Shown piece by piece: positions 1 through 7,385 of a stretch of DNA of 57,591 bases. The number at the start of each line of letters is the position of its first letter. Within the stretch, counting starts at the first letter, position 1. The position numbers and the translations under genes were made by a program. The notes below the pieces were generated by a model. That model saw only the letters and a program-made list of their open reading frames with translations, did no database searches and was not told where the DNA came from. Source of the stretch: Bacteroidales bacterium (GTDB taxonomy: Bacteria; Bacteroidota; Bacteroidia; Bacteroidales; Muribaculaceae); contig JAAVGE010000005.1 in NCBI GenBank assembly GCA_014800385.1, forward strand, positions 15,943 through 73,533. The letters are read 5' to 3'.

Positions 1-629
1 TTGACGAAGATTATCGGCTTCTCCACAATCTTGAATCCCAGTCGGTAGGCCGTATATTTCATCTCAATCTGGAAGGCATATCCCTTGAAGCGGATATTGT
101 CAAGATTCATAGCGCGGAGCACCGGAGCCGTCCAGCACACAAAACCGGCAGTGGTGTCATGCACAGGTATCGACAGCACCATCCGCACATATTTCGATGC
201 ATAGTACGACATCAGCACCCTACCCATAGGCCAGTTCACCACATTCACACCGGTGACATAGCGCGAACCGATGGCCACGTCAGCGCCACCTTCGGCACAC
301 GCCTGACGCAGTCTGACCAAATCCGAAGGGTTATGCGAGAAGTCGGCATCCATCTCCGCTATATACTCATATCCGTGCTCCAGCCCCCATTTGAACCCCG
401 CTATATAGGCGGTGCCGAGCCCCAGTTTCCCTTCACGTTCAATGATATGAACCTTTCCGGGATACTGTTTCATCTTCTCTTTTACAATCGCGGCGGTTCC
501 ATCGGGCGAATTATCATCAATCACAAGCACGTCGAAATCCACAGGAAGATTCTGCACCGCATCAATGATTGCGGCCGCATTCTCCTTCTCGTTATACATC
601 GGTATGATTACAAGCGAATTAGTCATCAT
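1..629 (-). CDS. Polyprenol monophosphomannose synthase (GT2), 3' end cut by the window edge
   Basis: Family 2 glycosyltransferase of the Dpm1 type, which moves mannose from GDP-mannose to polyprenyl phosphate on the cytoplasmic membrane face. The minus-strand translation begins (M)MTNSLVIIPMYNEKENA. It shows the GT2 donor-binding pattern LVIDDNSPDGT, then the metal-binding AEMDADFSHNP and the VIGSRYV segment typical of this family. The window ends inside the gene, so the C-terminus is missing. Two adjacent ATG codons (629 and 626) can serve as start. A -7 box (TATCTTTG, reverse complement of 660-667) lies just upstream but has no clear -33 partner. It fits in function with the GDP-mannose-forming enzyme at 11165-12247 and the PMT-like transferase at 19348-21042, which would use the lipid-linked sugar; that link is inference. 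Confidence 0.85.
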   Translation of the reverse strand, partial: MMTNSLVIIPMYNEKENAAAIIDAVQNLPVDFDVLVIDDNSPDGTAAIVKEKMKQYPGKVHIIEREGKLGLGTAYIAGFKWGLEHGYEYIAEMDADFSHNPSDLVRLRQACAEGGADVAIGSRYVTGVNVVNWPMGRVLMSYYASKYVRMVLSIPVHDTTAGFVCWTAPVLRAMNLDNIRFKGYAFQIEMKYTAYRLGFKIVEKPIIFV

Positions 630-772
630 TCACAAATTCAGTCTGTGTTATTTAACTTACAAAGATAAGCAACTTTACGCAGATAATTACGCGTTAACTT
701 AAATAAAATGAATTCAAACGATAAAAAAGTTTTGAAGTTAGCACTTTTTTAATGTTTTAAACATTTTTTTAC

Positions 773-803
773 TTTGCAGTATCAAAAACTTGTTTTAACT
801 TTG
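773..803 (+). promoter_or_regulatory. Bacteroidetes-type promoter with no protein gene downstream
   Basis: TTTG at 773-776 and TAACTTTG at 796-803 are separated by exactly 19 nt, an ideal match to the -33/-7 consensus. The promoter fires rightward into about 100 bp that end in a terminator, and the next gene on that side points the other way. It therefore appears to drive the small RNA at about 808-912. Confidence 0.65.
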
Positions 804-807
804 CAGT

Positions 808-912
808 GTCTTAAGAGAATTAGGACGATAACGATTTGTTAGACATAAATATACTTGAATTTTGGTTATGAGGGAGGTGTGCTTCTGTGAAGAAGTGCAC
901 TTTCATTTTTTT
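808..912 (+). ncRNA. Candidate small RNA of about 100 nt
   Basis: This span lies between a well-matched promoter (773-803) and an intrinsic terminator (877-912), both reading rightward. It contains no convincing ORF. It sits between the divergently placed mannosyltransferase (leftward, starts at 629) and the stop of the leftward gene at 943-1593, so it is a free-standing transcription unit that also converges on that gene's 3' end. I do not recognise it as 6S, tmRNA, RNase P or SRP RNA. Function is unknown. The start is placed about 5 nt after the -7 box and is approximate. Confidence 0.55.
877..912 (+). terminator. Intrinsic terminator of the candidate small RNA
   Basis: The 10-bp stem GTGTGCTTCT (877-886) pairs with AGAAGTGCAC (891-900), using two G-T wobbles, around the loop GTGA. 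It is followed by the T-rich run TTTCATTTTTTT (901-912). The reverse direction has no T-run, so this terminates rightward transcripts and not the gene at 943-1593. Confidence 0.7.
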
Positions 913-942
913 ATACCAAAATACTCGTTCCGGCTATCCGGA

Positions 943-1593
943 TCATAATATTCCAAGTCTTACAAGTCTATGGTCCGAAATGGTCTGCAGGTCCTCAAGG
1001 ATGGAGGGGGTCAGTTGCTCCAGATCAAACTTGAAATAATCGAAGAAGCGGTTACTGAACCCGTCAAACATCTCGGCGGTGAGTTCGGTTTTCATTGCCA
1101 TGGCCGCACGGATAAGCAAAGATGCCAGATATTCTATCCCCTGGAGGTCATGCTCCAGCAAACGGCTGAAATCAACATTCAGTTTCAAATCCTTCAGGTC
1201 ATCTGCCGACACAGCCTCATCCTCGGAATCCAGCACCGTGTGGCGTCCACGCTCTCCGGTCAGAACAACAGTAAGCGGCATTCCGGGAGAAACCTGCATA
1301 TATTCCACATCAATCAACTGGCATGTCACCGGCTCGTCGCCCATATCACTGATAACCTTCAACTCCAGTTGAGCAACCATGTCATCAACCCAACGGTTGA
1401 ACTCCTTGTTGAGTATCGACACCCGGACATCGGCATCCTTCTTCTTTGCCTCAGCGGTCTGTGACTCGGCAAAAGCCATCAGTCTGCCGATGAACTTCAC
1501 CGGCAGAAACACACCTGCTGAAAGGTCAACATAGTTTGTGTTACGCAGAATAGAGCCGAAATGCTCCTCTACCTGTTCATAGTCATATTCCAT
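943..1593 (-). CDS. Conserved-looking hypothetical protein, 216 aa
   Basis: I do not recognise a family. The protein is acidic, mainly alpha/beta in appearance, soluble (no signal peptide or membrane segment), with a charged middle (GERGRHTVLDSEDEAVSADD) and an alpha-helical C-terminal half rich in Leu/Phe. It starts 15 bp after the uvrC stop and is therefore probably the last gene of a uvrC operon. It starts at ATG (1591-1593). No leftward intrinsic terminator is visible after its stop; the hairpin at 877-912 serves the opposite strand. Coding status is supported by its full-length frame, operon position and normal composition. Function is unknown. Confidence 0.75.
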   Translation of the reverse strand: MEYDYEQVEEHFGSILRNTNYVDLSAGVFLPVKFIGRLMAFAESQTAEAKKKDADVRVSILNKEFNRWVDDMVAQLELKVISDMGDEPVTCQLIDVEYMQVSPGMPLTVVLTGERGRHTVLDSEDEAVSADDLKDLKLNVDFSRLLEHDLQGIEYLASLLIRAAMAMKTELTAEMFDGFSNRFFDYFKFDLEQLTPSILEDLQTISDHRLVRLGIL

Positions 1594-1608
1594 AATTACA
1601 ACGCTTCG

Positions 1609-3441
1609 TTATTCTTTATTTTCAACGGCTCCGGCAAGGTCATTGTTCAGTACCTGCTTAACTATTTTTGCTTTGGCGGGACCTATCACCGAGGCAACCT
1701 CATCGGTCGAGGCCTCACGTATTTTCTTTATACTCTTGAAATGCTTAAGCAGTGCCGAACGGGTTGCTTCCCCCACCCCTTTGATAGAATCGAGTTCACT
1801 TACCAACTGCGACTTGGAGCGTCGGTTACGATGATGCGTGATACCGAATCTGTGGGCTTCGTCACGCAGATGCTGAACAACCCTGAGCGACTCGGAATTC
1901 TTGTTAATATAAAGCGGGAAAGAATCGCCCGGGAAATAAATCTCCTCCAGTCGCTTGGCAATACCGACAACGGCGATTGTACCGCGCAGCCCCATCTCAT
2001 CCAGAGCCTCCACAGCCGCGCTTAATTGCCCTTTACCGCCGTCGACCACTATCAACTGGGGTAATTCCTCACCCTCCTCTACAAGCCGCGTATAACGGCG
2101 TGTGAGAACCTCCTTCATCGAAGCGAAGTCATCGGGACCCTCCACGGTCTTGATGTTGAAATGGCGGTAGTCGCGCTTTGACGGCTTGGCATTTTTGAAC
2201 ACCACACACGACGCCACAGGGTTCGTACCCTGAATATTGGAGTTATCAAAACACTCGATGTGGCGGGGCAGTTCCGACAGACGGAAATCCTGCTTCATAC
2301 GCTCCAGAATCTGTTCGGTACGTTTCTCAGGATTGCGTTTCTCCACATGCTTCAGATAGTCAATCTTGTTTTGCCGGGCATTTCGGGTTGACACATCAAG
2401 CAGGTGTGCCTTGTCGCCGCGCTGCGGTATGATGAAGGTGACACCCTGCATCTCCACATCCGGTGCGAACGGCACAATCACCTCCTTGTATTCACATCCG
2501 AGCGACTCCTTTATCTCCTGCATGGCCATGGCAAGCAACTCCTCGCGAGGCTCGGCCAGACGGCGCTTATAATGCAGTGTCAGCGACTTCACGACAGCCC
2601 CGCGACGGACGTGCATAAAGTTGACATACATATCGTCGTCATCGTCATCCACACCGAACACATCAATCTCCTCGATGGTAGGACTGACAATGACACTCTT
2701 TGCCTGATATTTCTCCACCAGGGTGTATTTTTCTTTCAGAACCTGTGCCTCCTCAAACTTCAGTTGTGAAGCCAGACGGTTCATTTCCTGACGCAGATAC
2801 TCCATCAGTTGCCCTGTCTCACCACGCAGAATCTGCTTGATACGGACAATATACTGCTGATATTCCTCCTCACTGACCAATCCTTTGCAGCATCCCGAAC
2901 AACGCTTCATGTGATACTCCAGACAGAGTCTCCCCTTCCCTTGCGCCACATAATCGGGGGTGATATTGTGGCGGCAGGTGCGGATGGGATAAAGTTCGCG
3001 GATAAGATCAAGCACCGTGCGAGCCACCTGCAGATTGGCGTAAGGGCCGAAATATTTCGAACCATCCTTTATCTTCTGGCGTGTCATGAACACTCTGGGA
3101 AACGTTTCGTTCGTAACGACAATCCAGGGATAACTCTTGTCATCCTTCAGGAGCACATTATAGCGCGGTTGAAACTCCTTGATCAAAGAACTTTCCAGAT
3201 TCAGGGCATCCTGCTCCGTCGGCACCACGATGTAGCGCATGTCAGCGATGGCACGCACAAGCAGATTGGTGCGGAGCACCTCATGTGTACGGTTGAAATA
3301 GGACGATACACGCCGTTTCAGATTCTTGGCCTTACCGACATATATCACCGTCCCCTCCGAGTCGTAGTACATATATACTCCGGGGGTGTCAGGGAGAAAT
3401 GAGATTTTCTCCATCAGTTCTTCCGATTTCTTCAGTTTCAT
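1609..3441 (-). CDS. uvrC: Excinuclease ABC subunit C (UvrC)
   Basis: Nucleotide excision repair nuclease that makes both incisions around a UvrB-bound lesion. At 610 aa it has the usual length. Domains in order: N-terminal GIY-YIG nuclease (about residues 17-95, with TPGVYMYYD and VIYVGKAKNLKRRVSSYF), cysteine-rich segment (CLEYHMKRCSGCC), UVR helical hairpin that contacts UvrB (about 205-240), RNase H-like 5' nuclease (IECFDNSNIQGTNPVAS), and C-terminal tandem helix-hairpin-helix (LDSIKGVGEATRSALLKHF). Start is ATG at 3439-3441. A terminator downstream of apt separates it from apt, so it probably has its own promoter in 3442-3489, although I see no good -7 box there. The 216-aa gene follows 15 bp downstream. 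Confidence 0.97.
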   Translation of the reverse strand: MKLKKSEELMEKISFLPDTPGVYMYYDSEGTVIYVGKAKNLKRRVSSYFNRTHEVLRTNLLVRAIADMRYIVVPTEQDALNLESSLIKEFQPRYNVLLKDDKSYPWIVVTNETFPRVFMTRQKIKDGSKYFGPYANLQVARTVLDLIRELYPIRTCRHNITPDYVAQGKGRLCLEYHMKRCSGCCKGLVSEEEYQQYIVRIKQILRGETGQLMEYLRQEMNRLASQLKFEEAQVLKEKYTLVEKYQAKSVIVSPTIEEIDVFGVDDDDDDMYVNFMHVRRGAVVKSLTLHYKRRLAEPREELLAMAMQEIKESLGCEYKEVIVPFAPDVEMQGVTFIIPQRGDKAHLLDVSTRNARQNKIDYLKHVEKRNPEKRTEQILERMKQDFRLSELPRHIECFDNSNIQGTNPVASCVVFKNAKPSKRDYRHFNIKTVEGPDDFASMKEVLTRRYTRLVEEGEELPQLIVVDGGKGQLSAAVEALDEMGLRGTIAVVGIAKRLEEIYFPGDSFPLYINKNSESLRVVQHLRDEAHRFGITHHRNRRSKSQLVSELDSIKGVGEATRSALLKHFKSIKKIREASTDEVASVIGPAKAKIVKQVLNNDLAGAVENKE

Positions 3442-3489
3442 AAGTGAGTATATAACGGATTATTCCACAAGATATTATAGAAACAGCAT

Positions 3490-3532
3490 AAAAAAGAGTG
3501 TGTCATACGGGGACATCCCCGCAGACACACCC
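3490..3532 (-). terminator. Intrinsic terminator after apt
   Basis: On the minus strand the outer arms GGGTGTGTC and GACACACTC enclose an inner CGGGGATGTCCCCG hairpin, and six T residues follow (A-run at 3490-3495 on the plus strand). This is a strong leftward terminator between apt and uvrC. Confidence 0.75.
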
Positions 3533-3550
3533 TAAGCCATATTACTTGAA

Positions 3551-4069
3551 TCAGTAAGTGATCAGAGAAGTAACTTCCACATCGTCGGGGAGGATTGAAC
3601 GTCCGTTGAGTGCAGAAAGTTCAATAATGAAGTTGACATAAATCTTTTTGGGATTCATCTGCTTCACCAGATTGATTGCCGCGAGCATGGTTCCGCCGGT
3701 TGCGAGAACATCGTCATGAAGCACAACGACATCATCCTCGGTGATTGCATCGCGGTGAATTTCGATTGTGTCCACACCATATTCCTTCTTATAAGAAGCC
3801 TGAAGGGTGTCAGCGGGGAGTTTACCGGGCTTACGAACCGGAACAAAGCCTGCACCAAGTTCAAAAGCGAGGATAGAACCACCGATGAATCCACGTGATT
3901 CAATACCCACAACCTTTGTCACACCTTTATCACGATACAACTGTGAGAGGTCCCAGCCAATGATGTGAAGTGCGCGTGGATCCTTGAACACAGTGGTAAG
4001 ATCTTTGAAAACAATCCCTTTCTGGGGGAAGTCCTGAACGTCTCTGATTTTTGATTTAATGTATTCCAT
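3551..4069 (-). CDS. apt: Adenine phosphoribosyltransferase
   Basis: Purine salvage enzyme: adenine plus PRPP gives AMP and pyrophosphate; cytoplasmic. At 172 aa it is the typical short type I PRTase. It begins with the family N-terminus (KSKIRDVQDFPQKGIVFKDL). It carries VVGIESRGFIGGSILAFELG and the PRPP-binding loop VVVLHDDVLATGGTMLAAI (about residues 110-130). Start is ATG at 4067-4069. It lies downstream of mnmG in the same direction, with the parS-like palindrome between them, and ends at a clear terminator. Co-transcription with mnmG is possible because I see no separate promoter in the 52-bp gap. Confidence 0.96.
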   Translation of the reverse strand: MEYIKSKIRDVQDFPQKGIVFKDLTTVFKDPRALHIIGWDLSQLYRDKGVTKVVGIESRGFIGGSILAFELGAGFVPVRKPGKLPADTLQASYKKEYGVDTIEIHRDAITEDDVVVLHDDVLATGGTMLAAINLVKQMNPKKIYVNFIIELSALNGRSILPDDVEVTSLITY

Positions 4070-4105
4070 GATTTATAACTAATTTTTATTTTTCTGAATC
4101 AAAAT

Positions 4106-4121
4106 TGTTCCACGTGAAACA
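4106..4121. other. parS-type centromere site (ParB binding)
   Basis: TGTTCCACGTGAAACA matches the bacterial parS consensus TGTTNCACGTGAAACA at every position. It lies directly against the mnmG stop codon (4122-4124). ParB (Spo0J) spreads from such sites to organise the origin region. No parA or parB gene is in the window, so the assignment rests on the 16-mer alone plus the frequent origin-proximal location of mnmG (gidA). Confidence 0.75.
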
Positions 4122-6002
4122 TCACCTTCCGAGCATAAGCAGCAGGATATTTATATCGCTGGGGGATATTCCGGGGATTCGGGAGGCCTGTGCAATGGTC
4201 TGCGGTTTGAGTCGGGTTAGTTTCTGACGTGCTTCGGTTGAGAGTGCTTTTATGTTGTCGTAGTCAAATTTGTCGCCCAACTTGATATTCTCAAGGCGAT
4301 GAAGTTTTTCAGCCACGAGTTGTTCGCGTTCGATATAGCCCTGATATTTCATCATTATCTCGGCTGCCTCAACAATTTCCTGACGGCGTTCTTCCTCAAT
4401 ATTCTGCTCTATGAACTCTTTGAGGGGAGTTACCATCTCCTGAAGCAGGGTCATATCGAGTTGCGGACGCAGAACAAGGTCAATGAGTTTAACACCCTGA
4501 CGGAGCGGAGTGGTGCTCGCTGCCTCCAGTTTGTCGTTTATAAGCGCCGGTTTGATGGAGAAATTGCGGCAGAATTCGATCAAGGCATCACGTTGACTGC
4601 GTTTGCTCACCATCAGTGAATAGCGGCGTTCGTCAGCCAGACCTACGCGATAGCCACGTTCGGTGAGTCGCATGTCGGCATCATCCTGACGCAGCAGAAT
4701 ACGGTATTCCGCACGTGAGGTGAACATTCGGTAGGGTTCATCAACACCTTTTGTGACCAGGTCGTCGATAAGCACTCCGATGTAGGCTTCGTCGCGGGCA
4801 AGCGTGAACTCTTCCCCACCCGACACCTTCTGATGGGCGTTGATTCCGGCTATCAGTCCTTGTCCGGCAGCCTCCTCATAGCCTGTGGTACCATTTACCT
4901 GACCTGCGAAAAAGAGTCCGCTGATAAGTTTTGTCTCCAGCGTGTGATGCAGTTGCCGCGGGTCAAAGAAGTCATATTCTATGGCGTAGCCGGGACGATA
5001 GATCTGCACGTTTTCAAGTGCGGGAATGGTCTGCAACGCCTCGATCTGTATGTTGATAGGGAGCGAGGATGAGAATCCGTTGAGATAATATTCGTTGGTT
5101 TCCTCCCCTTCCGGCTCGAGGAACAACTGATGTTCGGTTTTGTCGGCAAAGGTTACAATCTTTGTCTCTATACTGGGGCAGTAGCGGGGACCTATACTCT
5201 GAATCTGACCATTGTAGAGGGGTGAATCGGGCAGCCCGGAACGTAGTATATCGTGGGTTTTCTCCGAGGTATAGAGTGTGAAACAGGGGCGCTGACGCAG
5301 TTCTCGGTGCACTTCGGGGAGATATGAGAACTTGTGAAAGTCGTTATCCCCTTCCTGAATAGTCGTGAGACTATAGTTTACCGACCGCCCGTCGATGCGC
5401 ACCGGAGTACCGGTTTTCATTCGGTCGGTGGTGAAACCGAGTTCACGCAACTGCTCTGTCAGTCCGTAGGCTGCAGGTTCGGAGATACGTCCGCCGTCAA
5501 CCATGGTGCGACCGAAGTGCATCAGTCCGTTCAGGAATGTTCCGGCTGTTACGACCACTGCATTGGCGTGGAACACCACACCCAAACGTGTTTTCACACC
5601 TTTCACGGCACCATCTTCGACAATGAGTTGTTCCACACTGTCCTGCCATATACTGAGATTGGGAGTATTTTCAAGTATGGAGCGCCACAGTCCGCTGAAC
5701 TTCATGCGGTCGCTCTGTGCACGGGGCGACCACATGGCCGCACCTTTGGAGCGGTTGAGCATACGGAACTGGATGGCGGTGCGGTCGGTTACCACCCCCA
5801 TCTGCCCCCCGAGAGCATCGATTTCACGGACTATCTGTCCTTTGGCGATACCACCCACAGCCGGATTACAACTCATCTGGGCTATCTTGTTCATATCCAT
5901 AGTCACCAGAAGAGTCTCTGATCCGAGACGTGCAGCGGCGGCAGCGGCCTCGCAACCGGCGTGACCTGCCCCAATAACAATTATGTCGTAGTTGAATTTC
6001 AT
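4122..6002 (-). CDS. mnmG: tRNA uridine-5-carboxymethylaminomethyl modification enzyme MnmG
   Basis: FAD-dependent half of the MnmE-MnmG complex that installs cmnm5U at wobble uridine 34 of several tRNAs, using methylene-THF and NADH. At 626 aa it is normal length. The N-terminal dinucleotide fold shows VIGAGHAGCEAAAAAARLG (residues 10-28). Family signatures follow: SCNPAVGGIAKG, GPRYCPSIETKIV (around 271-283) and FTSRAEYRILLRQDDAD. The C-terminal helical domain ends normally (ISPSDINILLLML). Start is ATG at 6000-6002, 22 bp from a palindromic element (6025-6105) that overlaps the end of ybeY. In many bacteria this gene (formerly gidA) lies near the replication origin, in keeping with the parS site at its 3' end. 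Confidence 0.98.
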   Translation of the reverse strand: MKFNYDIIVIGAGHAGCEAAAAAARLGSETLLVTMDMNKIAQMSCNPAVGGIAKGQIVREIDALGGQMGVVTDRTAIQFRMLNRSKGAAMWSPRAQSDRMKFSGLWRSILENTPNLSIWQDSVEQLIVEDGAVKGVKTRLGVVFHANAVVVTAGTFLNGLMHFGRTMVDGGRISEPAAYGLTEQLRELGFTTDRMKTGTPVRIDGRSVNYSLTTIQEGDNDFHKFSYLPEVHRELRQRPCFTLYTSEKTHDILRSGLPDSPLYNGQIQSIGPRYCPSIETKIVTFADKTEHQLFLEPEGEETNEYYLNGFSSSLPINIQIEALQTIPALENVQIYRPGYAIEYDFFDPRQLHHTLETKLISGLFFAGQVNGTTGYEEAAGQGLIAGINAHQKVSGGEEFTLARDEAYIGVLIDDLVTKGVDEPYRMFTSRAEYRILLRQDDADMRLTERGYRVGLADERRYSLMVSKRSQRDALIEFCRNFSIKPALINDKLEAASTTPLRQGVKLIDLVLRPQLDMTLLQEMVTPLKEFIEQNIEEERRQEIVEAAEIMMKYQGYIEREQLVAEKLHRLENIKLGDKFDYDNIKALSTEARQKLTRLKPQTIAQASRIPGISPSDINILLLMLGR

Positions 6003-6024
6003 TTCTATCCTTAGAAATTGTTTA

Positions 6025-6105
6025 AGAGGGTGTTTGTATTTATGTGCGAATGATTTTTAAAAGCAGAGTATATAAAAATTTTATTCATAAATTCAAACAC
6101 ACTCT
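6025..6105 (+). repeat. Palindromic intergenic element, ATTTATGTGCGAATGAT family, copy 1
   Basis: Left arm AGAGGGTGTTTGTATTTATG (6025-6044) pairs with right arm CATAAATTCAAACACACTCT (6086-6105), with 18 of 20 positions complementary. The conserved inner block ATTTATGTGCGAATGAT follows the left arm. The right arm runs into ybeY and encodes its last codons and stop. Related copies: 21924-21998 (reversed) and 57250 onward. Confidence 0.7.
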
Positions 6106-6527
6106 AAATTTTCCAGCATGGCGAGAGCACGGTTCTCGTTCATCTCCATTATCTCGCGTTCTCCGGGACCTTTATCGTTTATTCCGCACAGATGCAGAAT
6201 GCCATGAATGATGACGCGACGCAGTTCCTGGTCATACGTAGCACCTACGGCTTCGGCATTTGAGGCCACGGTGTCAAGCGAGATGTACATGTCGCCACGC
6301 AGCAGTTTGCCACGCGTGTAGTCGAATGTGATGATGTCCGTGTAGTAGTCATGCTGCAGATATTGACGATTGACACTTATTATCTCTTCATCGTCACAAA
6401 AAATATATGTTAGTTCATGGGCAACCTTTCCGTGCGAACGTGCAACCTCGGCTATCCACTGCTCCATCACCGGTATATCTATCTCCGGCATGGCGACATT
6501 TTTTGTTATCCACTGAAATCTGTTCAT
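6093..6527 (-). CDS. ybeY: Endoribonuclease YbeY, 16S rRNA maturation
   Basis: Zinc-dependent single-strand endoribonuclease involved in 16S rRNA 3'-end processing and ribosome quality control; 144 aa is normal. The metal-site region reads HGILHLCGINDKGPGERE, with two His ligands of the HGxLHLxGxxH motif. The usual third His position is Asp here, a variant I believe is common in Bacteroidetes YbeY. Upstream it has the family segment VNRQYLQHDYYTDIITFDY. The final codons (E-C-V-stop) lie inside the arm of a repeat element, so the extreme C-terminus seems to be supplied by that repeat. Start is ATG at 6525-6527, close behind a promoter at 6545-6576. Confidence 0.93.
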   Translation of the reverse strand: MNRFQWITKNVAMPEIDIPVMEQWIAEVARSHGKVAHELTYIFCDDEEIISVNRQYLQHDYYTDIITFDYTRGKLLRGDMYISLDTVASNAEAVGATYDQELRRVIIHGILHLCGINDKGPGEREIMEMNENRALAMLENLECV

Positions 6528-6544
6528 AAATGAGTTTTAACTCG

Positions 6545-6576
6545 CAAAAATAGTAATTTTAGCCGTCAATTACAAT
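6545..6576 (-). promoter_or_regulatory. Probable ybeY promoter
   Basis: On the minus strand TATTTTTG (complement of 6545-6552) fits TAnnTTTG. A near-match -33 box ATTG (complement of 6573-6576) lies 20 nt upstream. The spacing to the ybeY ATG (6527) is about 15 nt. Confidence 0.5.
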
Positions 6577-6788
6577 AGAAAACTCATGTTTGTTCAGTTT
6601 TTACACAGATTGATTAAGTTTCCGGACTCCAATACTAAGCATTAACACACTGTCATACAGCGTGTTAACCTATTTTTAAACCGTTCAAAACTTGAATAAT
6701 TTTAAGCGCTCGCGGGGTAATAAGGTGAAAACCGATTTTAAATGTTAATAGATTTAACATTTCTCTCCCCATTTAAAATTTCTCTCCC
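6577..6788. other. Non-coding gap with an 11-bp palindrome
   Basis: No gene seen. TTAACACACTG (6642-6652) and CAGCGTGTTAA (6658-6668) form an inverted repeat with one mismatch and a 5-nt loop. It has no T-run, so it is more like an operator or RNA hairpin than a terminator. A direct repeat of TTTCTCTCCCC lies at about 6760-6790, just after the end of the YigZ-family gene. Confidence 0.5.
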
Positions 6789-7385
6789 CTACCCTACGAT
6801 ATTCAATCCTTCGACTTTTTTCAGTTGCGCAAGGAGCGGCTCCATGTCATCGGCCGGTGTTGAGAAGGTGATGGAACATGTGTTGTCAAAATCCTGCGAG
6901 AGAATGTTCACTCCGGGATTCTTCAGCAGACGCATCACAGGGGTAAGCGAGACATAGCCGAAGGAGACCGTGGATGTGACCTTCACACGCTCCTCAACCA
7001 CAGTGGCCTCTTCGATGGCAGAACGGGCTGCCTCACGGTAGGCCTGAATCAGTCCGGGAGTGCCTAATTTGATTCCACCGAAATAGCGTACAACGACGAT
7101 GACGATATTTGTCAGTCCAAAGGAGTTAATCTGACCCAATATCGGTTTGCCGGCGGTGCCTGAAGGTTCACCGTTATCGTTCGAGAGGAAATCCTTCCGT
7201 TCCTGTCCGAGCATATATGCCCAACACACATGCCGGGCATCGTGATACTTCCTCTGATACTCCGCAATGACCTCCTTTGCCTGCTGCGCTGTCTCCACAG
7301 GATGAGCAAAGGCTATAAAACGGCTCATTTTTTCGCGTATGGTGGCCGTAGAGGGTTCGCTGATGGTTTTATACAGATCAGCCAT
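6789..7385 (-). CDS. YigZ/IMPACT family protein
   Basis: Member of the UPF0029/IMPACT family; cytoplasmic, exact biochemical role not settled. About 198 aa, the usual length. The N-terminal IMPACT domain carries FIAFAHPVETAQQAKEVI, the signature DNGEPSGTAGKPILGQI, and VVVRYFGGIKLGTPGLIQAYREA. A smaller C-terminal DUF1949-like domain follows (VSFGYVSLTPVMRLL to the end). I place the start at the ATG of MADLYKT (7383-7385), not at the TTG codon three residues upstream. This leaves an 8-nt overlap with the stop of the glycosyltransferase gene, so translation is probably coupled. Confidence 0.92.
   Translation of the reverse strand: MADLYKTISEPSTATIREKMSRFIAFAHPVETAQQAKEVIAEYQRKYHDARHVCWAYMLGQERKDFLSNDNGEPSGTAGKPILGQINSFGLTNIVIVVVRYFGGIKLGTPGLIQAYREAARSAIEEATVVEERVKVTSTVSFGYVSLTPVMRLLKNPGVNILSQDFDNTCSITFSTPADDMEPLLAQLKKVEGLNIVG

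Noticed and set aside
970-1464. Long rightward open frame opposite the 216-aa gene
   Set aside because: It is a mirror of the leftward coding frame, without promoter or protein-like composition.
3885-3907. Second parS site (TCCACGTGATTCA within apt)
   Set aside because: Only the central CCACGTGA fits; the outer positions disagree with TGTTNCACGTGAAACA, and it is ordinary coding sequence.
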